From NCBI GenBank assembly GCA_026745465.1, contig JACYXH010000409.1, forward strand, positions 431,001-495,000: a DNA stretch of 64,000 bases, read 5' to 3'. Positions 51,463 through 64,000 of the stretch are shown piece by piece (position 1 is the first letter of the stretch; every line of letters starts with the position of its first letter). Origin of the DNA: Lota lota (taxonomy: Eukaryota > Chordata > Actinopteri > Gadiformes > Lotidae). The notes below the pieces were generated by a model. It was not told the origin of the DNA. It saw only the letters and a program-made list of their open reading frames with translations, and searched no databases. Position numbers and translations under genes: made by a program.

Positions 51463-53755
51463 ATGGGAGTGTTCTCCTGACGCCTGCTATACTTCCATGG
51501 ACATTGAGTGAAGCTTTTACCAGTCCCTGCCTGTCAGGCTTTCACGTGAGATCGGTCCAGGCTTGTTGTTGCTGTTGCTAGTGGTCTGATGTGGTGTCAG
51601 TGCCCTGGTATCCCTTGTGAGGGGTCACTTCTATTAGACTTCCTCCAGCATCACCGGGTAACACACGTGAGGGAGGAGCCCAGTGCTTGTGAATACGACG
51701 GTTAGGGGTAAAACACCGGCTGGGTGCGTGGTGTGATGTTGGTGTCGATGGTCGTAAAATCCATCTCAGAGTGAAGGACAGCAGTCCGGAGGAGCTGCCA
51801 TGCTGCCTGGCCAACTGAAGCTCCTGCTGCATAATTCATTCTCTCTCCCTTTTCTTGCAAACTCCCACAGATGGGAGGGGGGGGTGAGGCGATGGGAGAG
51901 GAGAAGATGAGGAGGGGGAAGGGGGGAGGGAACCAACCACAACATAAATTTAAATGGTAACTGTTTATCCCCCTGTGATTTCTAATTATTTCTCCTTTTG
52001 TGTGCGTGTGTGTGTGTGTGTTTGCCTTAAGCAGCGGGTAATAAATGAGATCCGGGCGGCCAAGCATGATGGTGGTAATTACCTGCCGCACCTCCCAGGT
52101 GTGGTTCTCACGGCGAGGGTGACACCGGTCCTCAGGTGATGAAGGATGTGAGGGAGTGGGGGGAGGATGCCTAAGGAATGCCCCCTGCCCAATATTAACA
52201 ATCACTCCTATTGGGGGAGGTTTTCTGTGTGAGAGAGTTAGCTAAAAGGGTCTCCACCTACCCGGTACCACAACCATATGAGGGGATTCAAGTGTCGTCT
52301 CGTAAAGGAGAGGTTCTTCCTTGTGTCTGAGCGCTGTTGACAGAGAGATGCATGCGCTCGGGTTCCAGCATTTTCTTTTGTCATTGTCTTGGCTGTATCG
52401 AGACTGCTGGAAGAGTATGCGCGCTCTATCACCCTCTCACCCTCGGCCTCTCCTGTTCTATTTTTCCTCTATCTGTTCTATTTGTTACTGTCCCGCGTTA
52501 GGGAAGAGAAAACTGTACCCCAATCCAACTGAAAAATACAGGCACACACACACACGCACGCACGTATGCATGCACACACACACATGCACACGCAGAGGGG
52601 AACACATGCAGCTCTCTGTTTGGCTGGGCTAGCATCTTCCTGCTCATTAGTGTAGGGTATATCAGTCAGCCATGGGTGAGCACTGGTGGCATGGTGTGGT
52701 GGTGGGTCATGTGTGGGGTTTGGGGGTGGGGGAGTGGTCTTCAGCAGAGACGCTCCCAGGCTGTGGGGGTTAATGTAGTGCAGCTAACAGGACAGCCAGT
52801 GCCTTGGCAACAAGTGGCCCTGAGCATATGTGGTGAGTTAAAACAAATCATACATGTGACCTTTATGGCTGCAGCATAGAAATGGGAAGACGATGTAGGA
52901 GACCCTGATTGTAGCAGAGGAGGAAATAGGCGTCGCTATTCCAATCACTTTCTTTTCAGTGAAGGGAATAATGAATTATTATATTACTTTACTTTACTGA
53001 AGTCCTTTGCCCCAGTACGATGTTTAATGTCTGCACCTGAACCAAGACAACATTGCTGTAGGTCTCGTTGTATGGGCAATGACAGTATTCCGATTCAGAA
53101 TGCTAGGATGGCATATGATATGATTGGAATAGTTGACAAAGGGCAGTGCAATGTCTGTATTGTGTCTGAAATAGCCCGATCGGTATGTCAACGTAGGTTG
53201 ATAAAGTGTCCTACACTGAAGGCACTTTCATAGAAGGGGCAAAAAAGTCCATGCTTAAATAAACACTCCTCATCTATGTGTCTTATAGTATGGATCATTT
53301 TGTTGCTCTAAAGACAGACTTTGAATTCAACATAATGTGTGCACCCTTTCCCTTACTTTCCTTTCCTTTCCCTCCATAGACTTATTGCAGAGGTCTCTTA
53401 CTTTCCCTTTTAGCCCACTGAGATAGGGACGTTAGCCAAACTTGTTATCCCCCTCTTGTCCCTCTCTATTCTGTGGGGAAGCCAGTGTACATCTGCCAGG
53501 TGTGGCTGTTATCTGCGCTGTCACTCGTTGACACCGTGGCCCCAGCAAGCTGCAGGGTCCCCGCGGCCAAAGGCATTGGGTGATTGGCTGACAGGGCCGG
53601 GGAGGAGATTTATACGTCTTTAACAAGATCTTATGGGTAATAGAGGTCCCACTAACCCGGGGCTGGAGGTCTGTATATAGTCTCTTCTTTCCCTTGAGAA
53701 CTGTTGCTGCCTCGTGATTTAAAAGCACTCGCTGTCCCCCTTGTTATGGAGGACT

Positions 53756-53906
53756 GACTGGAGGTCTGAGGGAGGTTCCTTCTGCCTCTCTCCAGGAGGA
53801 ACCAGACTGACTTGAGGTCTGAGGGAGGTTCCTTCTCCCCCTCACCAAGAGTAACCAGACTGACTGGAGGTCTAAGGGAGGTTCCTTCTCCCCCTCACCA
53901 GGAGAA
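53756..53906. repeat. Minisatellite, 53-bp units
   Basis: Nearly three units (starts 53756, 53809, 53862) of GACTGGAGGTCTGAGGGAGG plus TTCCTTCTCC and a CACCAGGAG end. 53 is not a multiple of 3, so the open frames across it are not a conserved protein repeat. Confidence 0.92.
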
Positions 53907-54703
53907 AACAGTGAGGCCGTTGCCTGTGCAGATGCCAAGCAGTATGGTTTTTTTCTCCACTATGACAATATTTGGATATGCAAAATACTCTTGCAGGCAA
54001 TAGCAAACCTAATTCCCTGACCTAATCAGGGAACTTGAATCACTTTCAAAGCAAACGTAGCTTTTTACTTCATGTGACTCTTGTTTCTGGCAACCCAAAA
54101 ATAACAGGAATGGATGGTTAAAAAAAAATGGTTTTGACAGGTTCAAACGTCCCTGCGCTGGAATAACAGGAATAAAAACCAGCAAGGCCCATAAAAGTAT
54201 GTCTTTGTATCCTCCCTGCCACATAAGCTGCACAATAACAAGAACAGATGTGCACACTCAGATGCAAGTAAATACCAGAGAGCCTATCAACATTTACATC
54301 AAACTCTAATTAATACTTGGCTTTTATGGGATTCTTATGTCTTAGACTTTTGCCGGCAAACACCCCTGCAGTTCCAAATACTTTAGGCTTTTGCAGAAAT
54401 AAAAACACATCTTAGTATCATTAACTCACAAATAATCTGGTGGTATTGGAAGATGCTATTACAATGTAAACACCACTTATCTCATACGAATGGTAATAAT
54501 AATATACACTTTTTTTTTTATATAGCCCTTGGTTTATTATTTGTGAGGCCCAATGGAGAATAAACAGCTGAAAAATCTACAAAGAACTGTACTTTCCCTT
54601 TATGCTATTGATAGACATCTGTGTATCTTTTTTGTCATCTCCTTTAGAGTGGTTCTTTATACCATATAAGGGTTTTAAGGTTGATTCCTGAGATTCCTTG
54701 TTC

Positions 54704-54720
54704 TTTTTTTTTTTTTTTTT
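54704..54720. repeat. Poly-T run (17)
   Basis: Homopolymer T; no adjoining SINE body was recognised. Confidence 0.9.
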
Positions 54721-56746
54721 CGTAACTTAGCAAGACATTATCTACTTATATTTCCTGGACTCCTGATGCAGCAAAGCAGACTGATTTCCAGAAACATCGC
54801 TTCCCATATCTCCCATCACATCACATGAGATAAGTGGAAGAGGCAGTTGCGTCAGTCCGGCTGTCCCGTCTGTGTTCTCCCTTCTGGGGGACCAGCAGCA
54901 TCCGCATCCCAGTACTTTCCTGCTTTCCAAATACCGTTTTAAATTTTTTAACATAACATAATGCATCTCTCTGGGATGCATTCATAACATAATACTAACA
55001 TAATACATAATACTTATATTTGCTATTGCAGATGTTATAGAAGCAGCAGAGTTTGGCGTAACTTGTGATGCAACGTATTGGGGTCAAAGAGCACTCTACC
55101 TACCTGGGCACACCCCATGTCCACCATCAGTTGATCAGAACGGAAATACTATAGCAAACATTTCACTTTAGATATCAAGTAGGTGGGTAAACTAGTCATT
55201 GCATGTTTGTTCTGTTCAACACAATACTACATATAAACACTTTGCACACTGTCAAAAGCTTCACTCATGCTAGTGTACACACACGCATGCACACACACAC
55301 ATACACACACACATTTACAGCCCTTACATACCTGCTAACTGAATGGAAATGGACAAAGGAGAGTGAGAGTGCTCTAAAGAACTTATAGACTTTTAGACAC
55401 ATGCCCTATGGGTTGAGCAAAGTTAATCAGTCCATAAGAACTGAGTGCCTTGCTATGTCACAACACAGTCTCATTGATCGGCGCTATGTGGAATGGGAGT
55501 CATCGCTTATCACAATGTTTCTTTCTTCCTCAAAGAACATGCAGTGACTTTCATTGACGGCTTGACAAAATATGGAGCGGAAAATCTTTTGTTTACCATT
55601 TTGATTAGACATCAGAGGTTACCATGGAAACCGAGCGGTGATGCAGAACATAGACGGAGCCGCCGTGTCGGCTCTCTCGCGTGATTAGACCGCATCAGAG
55701 CCACAAGTGGGGAAACCAGAGACAATGCCCCCTCCCCCCCATTTTGGAGACACTTTGAGGTCCACGCAGCATGTCGTCTGAGATTGGGTTTGTAATAGCA
55801 TAACCTAGCGGGAAAGGAAGACGCTAATGTCAAGTAGTTAGACCCGTCTGGGATTTAGATCCAGCTTTTGTTACGCGACAGGACACCCCAGGTCAAGGCA
55901 TTGTAAACATTCAAACAAGGTGTTTGATGCGACTTTCTCCTTGAGGGAATTTTGTCCCCGAAGACGCTGTGGTGGCTGATTTCCTGGTTCCTCACGCAAA
56001 TGAAGACTAGAAAGGCTTAATCCTCCGTGGCGTTATTCTTTTCAATTATTATTCTATTATATAGTTATTCTATTATTATGATTTAGTCTAGCTTTATATT
56101 TGAGCTATTGATATATATGTTTGAGTAATATCTGAATCAAACACCATCCTCACAAGAATCCCCTTTTATTAGGACGAACAGTGTCATTTAAACACTGAAA
56201 CATTCGCACAATGAGAGCCATCATTTTAGGTCTGGATATTATAGGTAGGACATTAGATCTCAATAATAGAAATGCTTCACCCTGCATGTATCGGTCATAA
56301 TAATAGTAATAATAATGTAATGTAATGGCAATCATTTATTCTCGCTAAAGAAAGACACACATCTCTACCCCTTTGCTAGCTAGCAGACTATCAGTTTGGC
56401 TATTGAGGGAAACAACTATGTGTTGCAGTTGCAGTTCTTCTGTCAAATTTCAGTCCCAGCTGCAAGTCCACCGAGCCATCTGTGTCTCTGTCTGTGTCCT
56501 TGACTCTGTCTGTTTGCGTCCGTGACTCTGTCTGTCAGTTCTGTCTTTATTCCCCATTTCATTCCGACGTAAACACATCTCAGCAGCATCGCAGTCAGGG
56601 TCAGCTGCCTTCTCCGGGGCAACAGAGACCTCCGTGGCGATGGCCGTTATTCCTCCAACACACTGCGCCGTCAGGAGGACTGAGCAGGACTGTTGACAGG
56701 GTCTGTCCCCGTGCACATTGTGGAAGGCGCTAGCGTTGGTTTGAAG

Positions 56747-57352
56747 TAGGGATGCACTGATGTCAGTACTCGGACTCGGGGCCGATACTGTGCTCATGTA
56801 CCCGTACTCGTAAAACTTCTCCGATACAACCACCCGATACCACTTTACGCGACGTGACGTAACGTTGAAGAGCCAGTGAACCCAAAATGTATGTATATAT
56901 AAAGGTATATATATATTTTTTTTTTTTACGTGGTAATTTGTCCTATATGATCGTCAACACAGTAATCTATTCCATTGTATCACTGTTACTGAAATAAGTC
57001 CCCAATTTCGAGAACAAAAGGGGCACCGGCGGCGCGGTTTGTGTGGACGTGTGGAGCTCTGTCTGGGCAGCGGTGACCGCGGCGTCTTGAGAGAAAGTTG
57101 AGCTTTTCGGACACTTATTGTATACCGCTACGGTGTGTGGCGCATTTCATACACAACGACGGTACTAAAAAAGTAACACAAAGTTGCCGTGGGGCGTAAC
57201 CATGGCGATAACACGCCTAGAGGGCGGCGCGTTTTAAAAAAAAAAACTATAATGGTATTATTAAGTACTCGTATCGATACTCCGAATCGGTGAGAACCCA
57301 AATGTAAGTACTTGTACTTGGTCTGAGAAAAAGTGGTATCGGGACATCCATA
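56747..57352. mobile_element. hAT-like non-autonomous element, interrupted by another transposon
   Basis: The left end is TAGGGATGCACTGATGTC and the right end GGTATCGGGACATCCATA (57335-57352), the imperfect inverse. Flanks are GTTTGAAG (56739-56746) and TTTTGAAG (57353-57360), an 8-bp target duplication with one mismatch; 8 bp is the hAT size. The interior carries the CGATACC/GTACTCG-type motifs common in fish repeats of this kind. The middle part, 56865 to about 57264, is an inserted TTAA-ended repeat (copy D). Confidence 0.7.
56865..57264 (+). mobile_element. TTAA-ended interspersed repeat, copy D (nested in hAT-like element)
   Basis: It starts TTGAAGAGCCAGTGAACCC and continues through GATCGTCAACACAGTAATC, CTCTGTCTGGGCAGCGGT, CTTATTGTATACCGCTACGG and GTAACCATGGCGATAAC, in the same order as copy C. 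The right terminal GGGTTCACTG end is missing, and the element stops near a TTAA at 57261-57264. It lies wholly within the hAT-like element, so it inserted later. Confidence 0.66.
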
Positions 57353-57386
57353 TTTTGAAGTCAATCTCTAAGTAACTAACTAAGTG

Positions 57387-57398
57387 TTTTTTTTGGGT

Positions 57399-57431
<33 letters not shown>
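57387..57431. repeat. Poly-T then poly-G run (33)
   Basis: Eight T, GGGT, then 33 G: the longest G homopolymer of the window, 35 bases after the hAT-like element. Confidence 0.92.
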
Positions 57432-57433
<2 letters not shown>

Positions 57434-58165
57434 GTAGAGTTAGCTGAATTAAGTACACACACAGAACACCATGGACTCCTGTTGTCATTGTTGTTTATTT
57501 TTTGGTCATCGCGCAAAAATCCTACTCCATCAGCTTGCTTTTCTCCCATGTTTGCCATAGTTCTTAGCCTTTAGCTTCCATTCACATTTGTGTGTGAGTG
57601 TGATAGTTACATAAATCAACAAGTCTGCATGGAAGCTATCAGTTCCTCTGATGGTCCGTTCAAAGGACAGCACACATCAGGCCAAATGAGGAGGCCATGG
57701 GAAACATTTCAACGGGTGGTTTGTCTGCATTGCGAAAAATAAACAACTTTGATCAGCTCCAATTCACACATTGCAGCTTTTTAAAACTGAATATTATATC
57801 CGTCTGAATTTCTCTGCAATGCAGGAATTTCCCCACTTTGATCATTCTGGATGCAAGCAATCTTTTGTACACCTTGTGCGAGTAAGGTAGATGCGGTCTT
57901 ATTGCTGGCATACTGAGATCAGAGCGTTAGGAATCATCTCATCATCTCACAGGACATAAAGGTCCAAATATAACATGACACAGCGCGATGTGTTCACACA
58001 TTTCATGTCTCTCTCTCTCTAACGGTGACGCAGATGTCACTTTGCAGACTAGTCACTTTGCAGACTAGTCACTCACTGTAATTAACAGGCCATGGTCACT
58101 TTTCACTTTCACACATCTTTCTATTCAGTTGTATCTTCACCTGCACTCGTCTCAGCTAAAAGCAT

Positions 58166-58588
58166 GGTAGCACTTTTATAGGGGTACCATAAAGAACAAT
58201 TGAGTAACATTAGTTAATGCAGTAATAAGCATTAGCTAACAATGAACAGTTAATTAACAGTTAGCTAATGGTTTAGTAATAATTTACTAATGGTGTTCAT
58301 GATAACTTAGGTATTCATTTGTACATTATTTAATAGGGTAAGGATTAAACCTAACTCTAACCCTATTTTATGGTTAACCCTTACCCTATTAAATAATGTA
58401 TAAATTAATACCTTAGTTAACATGAAAACCACTACCTTAATCAACATGAACACCATTAGCAAACATGAACACCATTAGTTAATGATTACGAGACCATTCG
58501 TTAAGTTAATTCTTAGCAAATGCTTATCACTGCATTAACTTATTCTAATGAATGCTTAATTATTCTACATTAATTGTACAGTGTGACC
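58166..58588. mobile_element. Palindromic foldback element (MITE-like)
   Basis: The two halves are imperfect inverted copies. Examples are TAATGCAGTAATAAGCATTAG against CTTATCACTGCATTA, and TTATTTAATAGGGTAAGG against CCTTACCCTATTAAATAA. The ends GGTAGCACTTTTA and TGTACAGTGTGACC are inverse-related. A short centre with CTAACCC-like bases sits around 58352-58385. There is no coding capacity. Such foldback MITEs are common in fish; no clear target duplication was seen. Confidence 0.68.
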
Positions 58589-60431
58589 GATAGCCTTATA
58601 GCGAACTCAACCACACACGTAGGGTATACTGGAATACAGCAATATGAAGTTCCCACAAGGACAAGGTATAGCCTATATGACAGGTATAGTGTTTATGTTC
58701 TGCTGTTCCAATGAAGGCCTGAAATATCCAGCTGACAAAATAAGCACAAGCGAATGAAATAATAAAAGTTCATTCCCTGTGCAAAGCGTCAACCCCAGCG
58801 GACGCAGGCCCAGGTAAATTGCTCCAAAGTGTTTCCCGTTTTAATAAAAACAGAACATTTTAGGTCAGCTGGTGCGGCTGTGTTCCATAAAGGGGAGGAA
58901 ATGCCACTGGTTTACCTCCTATTAGACGTTACAGCTACAGTCCATAAACATGTTTGGTCCACACAGGTCACGCATTACACCATCTCCCATAGAGTCAAGT
59001 GTGGTCTGAAGCAGTTTCTATGTTATTGTAGTGAGCCATAATGCTAGGATGACCAAGTAATAGTACAATCAAGGTACAATTCTCCAAAAACATTAGCAGA
59101 CCGCTACACCAGCAATTGGGACTTAGGTTTCAGCCCTTCATTATATTTTGCTTTTGGAGAACCAAGACCATAACATACTGTACATACTGCAACACTGGTG
59201 CCCACTGTAGAAAGCAGTTTGCTACTTTCACATTGTAATTCTGGTACAGGAGACCATACACCATACTGTCACCATTACTGACCACTCAGAACTGACTTGT
59301 AAGGGGAACAGGGAAAATGTGAGGGTAATCCTAATGTGACCGATACAATGCAATGCAATACAATACATACACACAATACATGTATAAGCCCAGGTAGCGA
59401 ACCTTGTGTCCATCTTGTGCCCCTTGGCAGACCCATTGGTCATTCAGTTCACTGAACTCCTAGTGTTATTCTAGACAGAGCAATTGTGGATAGAGCAGGG
59501 TTGTAGTCCCATGCTTGTTAAGCAGGATTCCCAAAGCGTACACAGAGTTCAATGGGGCATGCACGTGGACTGTTTTAAAGTCATCACAGGCCTTTTAGCT
59601 TGATTTCCCGCTGCTCGCACTAGTTCACTTATTTATTTACGTTTTTCTGCCTTTTATTCACTCCAGTTTGCCTTTTATTTTTTCCCCGCTTTTTTGAATA
59701 ATTTAGCTCTACTTTACTGTGTATTTCCATCGGATGTTTTTGAAAGAACACAGGGCTAAGTTAACGTGCGTATATATTTTGATCCACTCAAGCGTCGTGA
59801 ACCCAGCGTGGTCACAACGTATGGCTGCACTTTAGATCCCAAGGCCGGCAGGAAAATACGTTCCTTTATTGCTGACATGAAACCAACAAAGCTGTTTTCT
59901 TTTAAGTGCAGTTTGGTTTCATTCCAAGTTTGATGTAAAGCTGGACTCTCCGATGACTCATTGGATGACGCGATAGCCTTTAAAAAATAAAAGGTTATAT
60001 GTACAGAAATTAGCGCTAGTTTCATTGCTGCTTCTTTTTCAAATTGTCATGCAATCAAGAGCGAAACAATTAGAATAGCAAGCGACCCTTTGTTAACTGA
60101 CTGATCATCTCAAGCGAATGCGGTCGAGAACAGTAGCAGATGTACTGTGAGTCTCTGGAACTTAAATCATTCTAATTTGCTGAGCGATGACTAAAGGAGT
60201 TGCTCATTTTGTGTCCCCCTGGGGTCATATCTTTGTCTCTTTTCAAAAGCGTCAAGTCACAATGGGCACAGTTTTTAAGTGCTTTAATCACTATGTACCA
60301 AACTCAAACCATGTTTTTATCCTAATAAAAAATTACAATGTTGAAAAGAATGTGTTAAAAACGAATGGTGCTGTTAAAAACAAAACAAGTCTTTACAGAA
60401 CCATGTCGATGATAATAACACATAATAATGG

Positions 60432-60531
60432 CTAAGGTGCAGTGAACCCAAAATATTTATTGTGAAATGAGTTATATGATCCTCAACATTGTGATCTATG
60501 CCATTTTGCGATCTATGCCATATAATATTAA
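60432..60531 (+). mobile_element. TTAA-ended interspersed repeat, copy E (truncated)
   Basis: It starts CTAAGGTGCAGTGAACCC and includes GATCCTCAACATTGTGATC and ATGCCATTTTG, then loses similarity to the family after about 100 bases. GATCTATGCCAT is repeated locally. Only the left part of the element is present. Confidence 0.55.
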
Positions 60532-60779
60532 GAACGAAATCATCTATGCAACCAAATCAGCAATGACAAATACTAATCAGTTTGTCTTCACTGTGAAATG
60601 CTGGCGTACACATTGAATAAACGCATAGTGTTACCCAAACTAAAGGAGCACGTGTGGCTGCTGAAAGAGGAGTGCGGTAATGGCTTGTTAGTTTTATTCC
60701 CGTCAAGTAGTATAGTTGCCTCCTTCAGAGCTGTCCTGTTTTCATACGTCATGCAATCAGTCAATCATATAATCATGTA

Positions 60780-61076
60780 ATCATGCACCCTGGCACTTAA
60801 TGTACCTGGCACTCAATTATTGTACATATTGTACATCCTAGCACTTAAAAATAGTACTTAGCTTTGTGTAGTATCTTATCCTAGCTATCTTTGTTGTATA
60901 CGGGGAATGGGTTGAACTAGCAATTGTAAGTGCTTTGCACTGGTTCTATGAACATGCTTACTGTACCGACAGCGTTTCAGTTTCAGTTTCTTCTGACAAA
61001 TGTACTTATTGTAAGTCACTTTGGATAAAAGCGTCTGCTAAATGCCCTAAATGTAAATGCAAATGTAAATGTTGAA
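60780..61076 (+). mobile_element. LINE/SINE 3' tail fragment
   Basis: The end reads TGTAAGTCACTTTGGATAAA, then AGCGTCTGCTAAATG and ATGTAAATG repeats. This tail is found at very many sites in teleost genomes as the 3' end of L2-like LINEs and their SINEs. The preceding bases with repeated GCACTTAA and GTACAT words look like the corresponding 3' UTR. No reverse transcriptase sequence remains. Confidence 0.6.
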
Positions 61077-61088
61077 CCAACCAAAGGG

Positions 61089-61089
<1 letters not shown>

Positions 61090-61167
<78 letters not shown>
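61090..61167. repeat. (AC)n microsatellite
   Basis: Pure AC array directly after the LINE/SINE tail at 61076, a common place for microsatellites to arise. Confidence 0.96.
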
Positions 61168-61169
<2 letters not shown>

Positions 61170-62100
61170 CACACTGATAAAAAATAAACAGTCTCTCTAT
61201 TTAGATCAATACAATTACTGTTATTCATCACAGCTTTCTTTGTCTTGGGTCTCTTTGCTGTGGTTTGTCAGTGATTTTCTGCTGCTGATGTCTGTATGGT
61301 TAATGCTATGTTTTAACCCTGGTTTCCCTTGTGGCCTTATCTGCTCTCTGCCCAGCTCTGGTATCTAGAAGCCATCTGTAGTGTATGCCTGTGGCTGTAG
61401 AAATGGACAGCACACACATCATATGTTAACTTGTTCGTTTGGTTTTGTCTAACACAAGTCCTGCTGTGAGTATTTTTAAGGTCAAGGGAGATTTTTTTGT
61501 TAAAATCAGAAAGGATATCGTTTGATACCTTGACCCCTTGTTTTACATTATTGTCTGACTTGTTCAGAAAATTGTCCCGCGGCACAAGTAATATAGTTAG
61601 ACAGCAATGCAGTCATCAAGTGTGTACTGTACATACAAAATGATCCTATTTTGTATGCTAGCTAGCTAATGATTTATATAATTAGCTTGCTTATATCTCG
61701 CTATCTGTCTTCCCACTCTTCCATGTGCACAGATGTCTGGCCCTTAATCCACAGAGACAATAATGTGTTGTACTGGAATAATCGAAGAAGTTGCATACTT
61801 GACTGTTCACAGAGTTGCATTGCCTTAAAACTAATATGCATTAGATGTATCTCCATACCCAAATCGGGTTGGAAACCAAATAAAACCAAAAATCATTCCA
61901 TGTGTTATATCCACTCATATTCTGTAGTGTGAAGGAGACCCTGGGAGAGATGCTACAGAAGCATTATGTATCGTTTGCGTTCAATTCCATTTATTATAAA
62001 CCGATTATGAAGCAACTTGGTATCGATACATAAAAATGACACAGACAATGATCGTCTTAATAGCCGCTTTAAAAAAATATAATATATATATCCAATGTAC

Positions 62101-62480
62101 TTCCAATTAGAAGTGCATTGGGGCTGTAATTGTTTTAAGAAATGACAGCTCTAATTGAACTGAAGGGACGTCACATCCATTAGTGCTGTAAGAACATCGC
62201 AGGGTGGAGAGGTGCTGAGGCTCTTGACGAAGCATTTCCTCTCTAAGTGCCGGCATACATCATTTACTTCAAGTCTTTTTCTTGTAAGTGTTCATCCATA
62301 ATGGCGTTTCATTGAGCACGGATACAGTCACTTCCCAGTCGTAATAAATGTTTACATAAACGAGCCCTCTAATGAAATAAGTGAGATCTGTAATTGTAAT
62401 GCACGGTGTGACAGCACCGAGGCTGGAGCGAGGCCCAGAGTCATAGCCCTCCTCATTAGGGCTAAACCATCAGCATGCCG
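62101..62480. promoter_or_regulatory. Candidate conserved intronic enhancer (unverified)
   Basis: A repeat-free stretch carries four homeodomain-type cores: CAATTA at 62104 and TAATTG at 62127, 62152 and 62391. Ctnna2 introns in vertebrates contain conserved non-coding elements, but conservation was not tested here. Confidence 0.25.
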
Positions 62481-64000
62481 GACGTGACTCAGGACCCCCT
62501 GGGACGGCGGTGGTTTGTCAGGATGCATACAAGTCACCACGCACACGAGAGCCTGGGTCACCGGGGCCCAAGGGCAGTACAGTGGGTGTTTCGAGACCTC
62601 CTCTCCTCCCATCCTACCCACGATTTCCCCGCGGTCACAACATTCTTGGCCTAGAATTCGAGGACAAGCGTGCTGCCGGGGGGGCGCTGCTTGACATACA
62701 TTCTGATGACATCACTCCTGCCATCAAGGTATCGGCTCCGAAGGGGGCTGAGCTAAGGATGCACCCATTCGGCCGGACGCCTCAAGTGGTTGTTCACTGG
62801 ATGATACCAGACTGAACGCTGGCATGATGATGCTGGCGAAACGAGTGGCCTAGCATCCGGACGATGAGGGCTGGTTGTTGAGGCTGGGCTGTGCCATACA
62901 GCTTCCTGTCATGTGACACTGTTCAGCAGAGCACACATGTAATTTCACTACTGTCTCCACAGCTCGACATTAAGCATAACATTTAAAAACATCTACTTCT
63001 ATAAACAAACGGCTCTCAGCTATTCGTTTATTCTGTGATACAAAATCATGTAAAAACCACATGAGGGCAAATTATTTTACAGGAAAAACAAGAAGAATAA
63101 AGAACAACTCTTCAACTTTTGTCTAAGCGGCATTCAGTACTTCTTCTACTTTGACTATTCCAAACTTGCCAGCGATGATAACAGTCTTGACATCCTGCTT
63201 GGAATAACAATGGAGTCCTCCGGGATCTGCTCACTTTCCCTTTCATCTTCTTCTCTTCCTTGCATCTCTCCCATCCTTGGTGTATTGTGGCTTTTTCCGG
63301 GCCCCTTTTCCTCTTCCCTAAACCTTAACCAGTGATGTTCATGATACAAACACAGTCATTTCATATCAACTCAAAATGCCACCACCAGGGCCCTTTTCTC
63401 TCTGAATTTGATAAAACAAGGTTTTAAATAGTTTCCCTACATCAAAACACAGTATTTCGCTCTTCTAATTGTAACACACTTATCCAAAACAAGTCATTTT
63501 TCCCAACGATCATCCATATGTCATTTATATTCTGACCAACTTCATAGCAAAGGACTCATTGGCTTAATTAACAAGGGCCAGCTGTTTGTTTACTTATGGA
63601 CAGCGACATCCATCAATCCATAACAACCTCACAGGTTTGCAGATATGCACATGAAGTGCAGAACTTGCAACACAAAGCAAAGTCTGTAACTTCACAATGT
63701 GAGCAGCCTGAATATCAAAGCAGAAATGCAGAGAAACTCAAAACATCCGCCCAAATGCAATACACAAAATGCACATTTTGACAACCAGACTCACACTCAA
63801 CGCCTCACTCCTCCTGCATGTGTCAGACTCACCTGCTCGTTCACCTTGTCGCTGCGTCAATAACAACATCAATAATGCAGTCAGACACTAGAGCAGAGTA
63901 ACTCAACTTACAGTGCCACCCTTTGGTTTCCACATAGTTTTACATTTCATTCATTTAAATATAATTTAAAATTTTGTGCATTGCAGATGAACACTTAATG

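Noticed and set aside
58350..58385. Telomere-like CTAACCC words
   Set aside because: Only two or three imperfect words in the centre of the foldback element; not an interstitial telomere array.
62510..62815. 101-codon frame in GC-richer sequence
   Set aside because: No recognisable domain, no splice partners and no conservation evidence; more likely chance in a GC-rich block.

Overview
This window is vertebrate nuclear DNA, almost certainly from a ray-finned (teleost) fish. It carries the 5' coding part of one gene on the + strand, ctnna2 (alpha-N-catenin, the neural alpha-catenin). Five coding exons with consensus splice borders join in frame to give residues 1-284: 8576-8677, 28505-28700, 32781-32947, 35251-35370 and 36605-36871. 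This is essentially the whole N-terminal (beta-catenin-binding and dimerisation) domain. The first coding exon is preceded by a splice acceptor, so the 5' UTR exon(s) and promoter lie upstream of the window. The remaining domains lie downstream: no further exon was found in the last 27 kb, which fits the very large introns known for this gene. No second protein-coding gene, rRNA or functional tRNA gene was recognised on either strand.

Layout: 1-8570 is 5' intron, with a SINE and a small TTAA-ended transposon. 8678-28504 is a 19.8 kb intron with long microsatellites, minisatellites, a LINE remnant and two copies of a TTAA-ended repeat family. 28701-36604 holds exons 3 and 4 and short introns, with low-complexity tracts close to several splice sites. 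36872-64000 is open-ended intron with SINEs, several minisatellites, a triple-hairpin cluster, a palindromic foldback element and a nested pair of DNA transposons.

The most informative non-genic structure is a family of at least five related interspersed repeats. Their ends resemble TTAA plus AGGTGnAGTGAACCC, which suggests piggyBac-type non-autonomous elements. One copy sits inside another element that has hAT-like ends and an 8-bp target duplication matching at 7 of 8 positions. Other notable points are a long AT-rich minisatellite of about 26-28 bp units (44.4-45.2 kb), a poly-C tract forming the acceptor of exon 5, and a duplicated segment beside two separate (AC)n arrays.

The fish assignment rests on the SINE/LINE tail types and the coding sequence. 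The very dense long microsatellites and poly-G runs recall gadiform genomes, but that is only a guess. Everything here was read by eye; no database search was run. No novel system is proven in this window.
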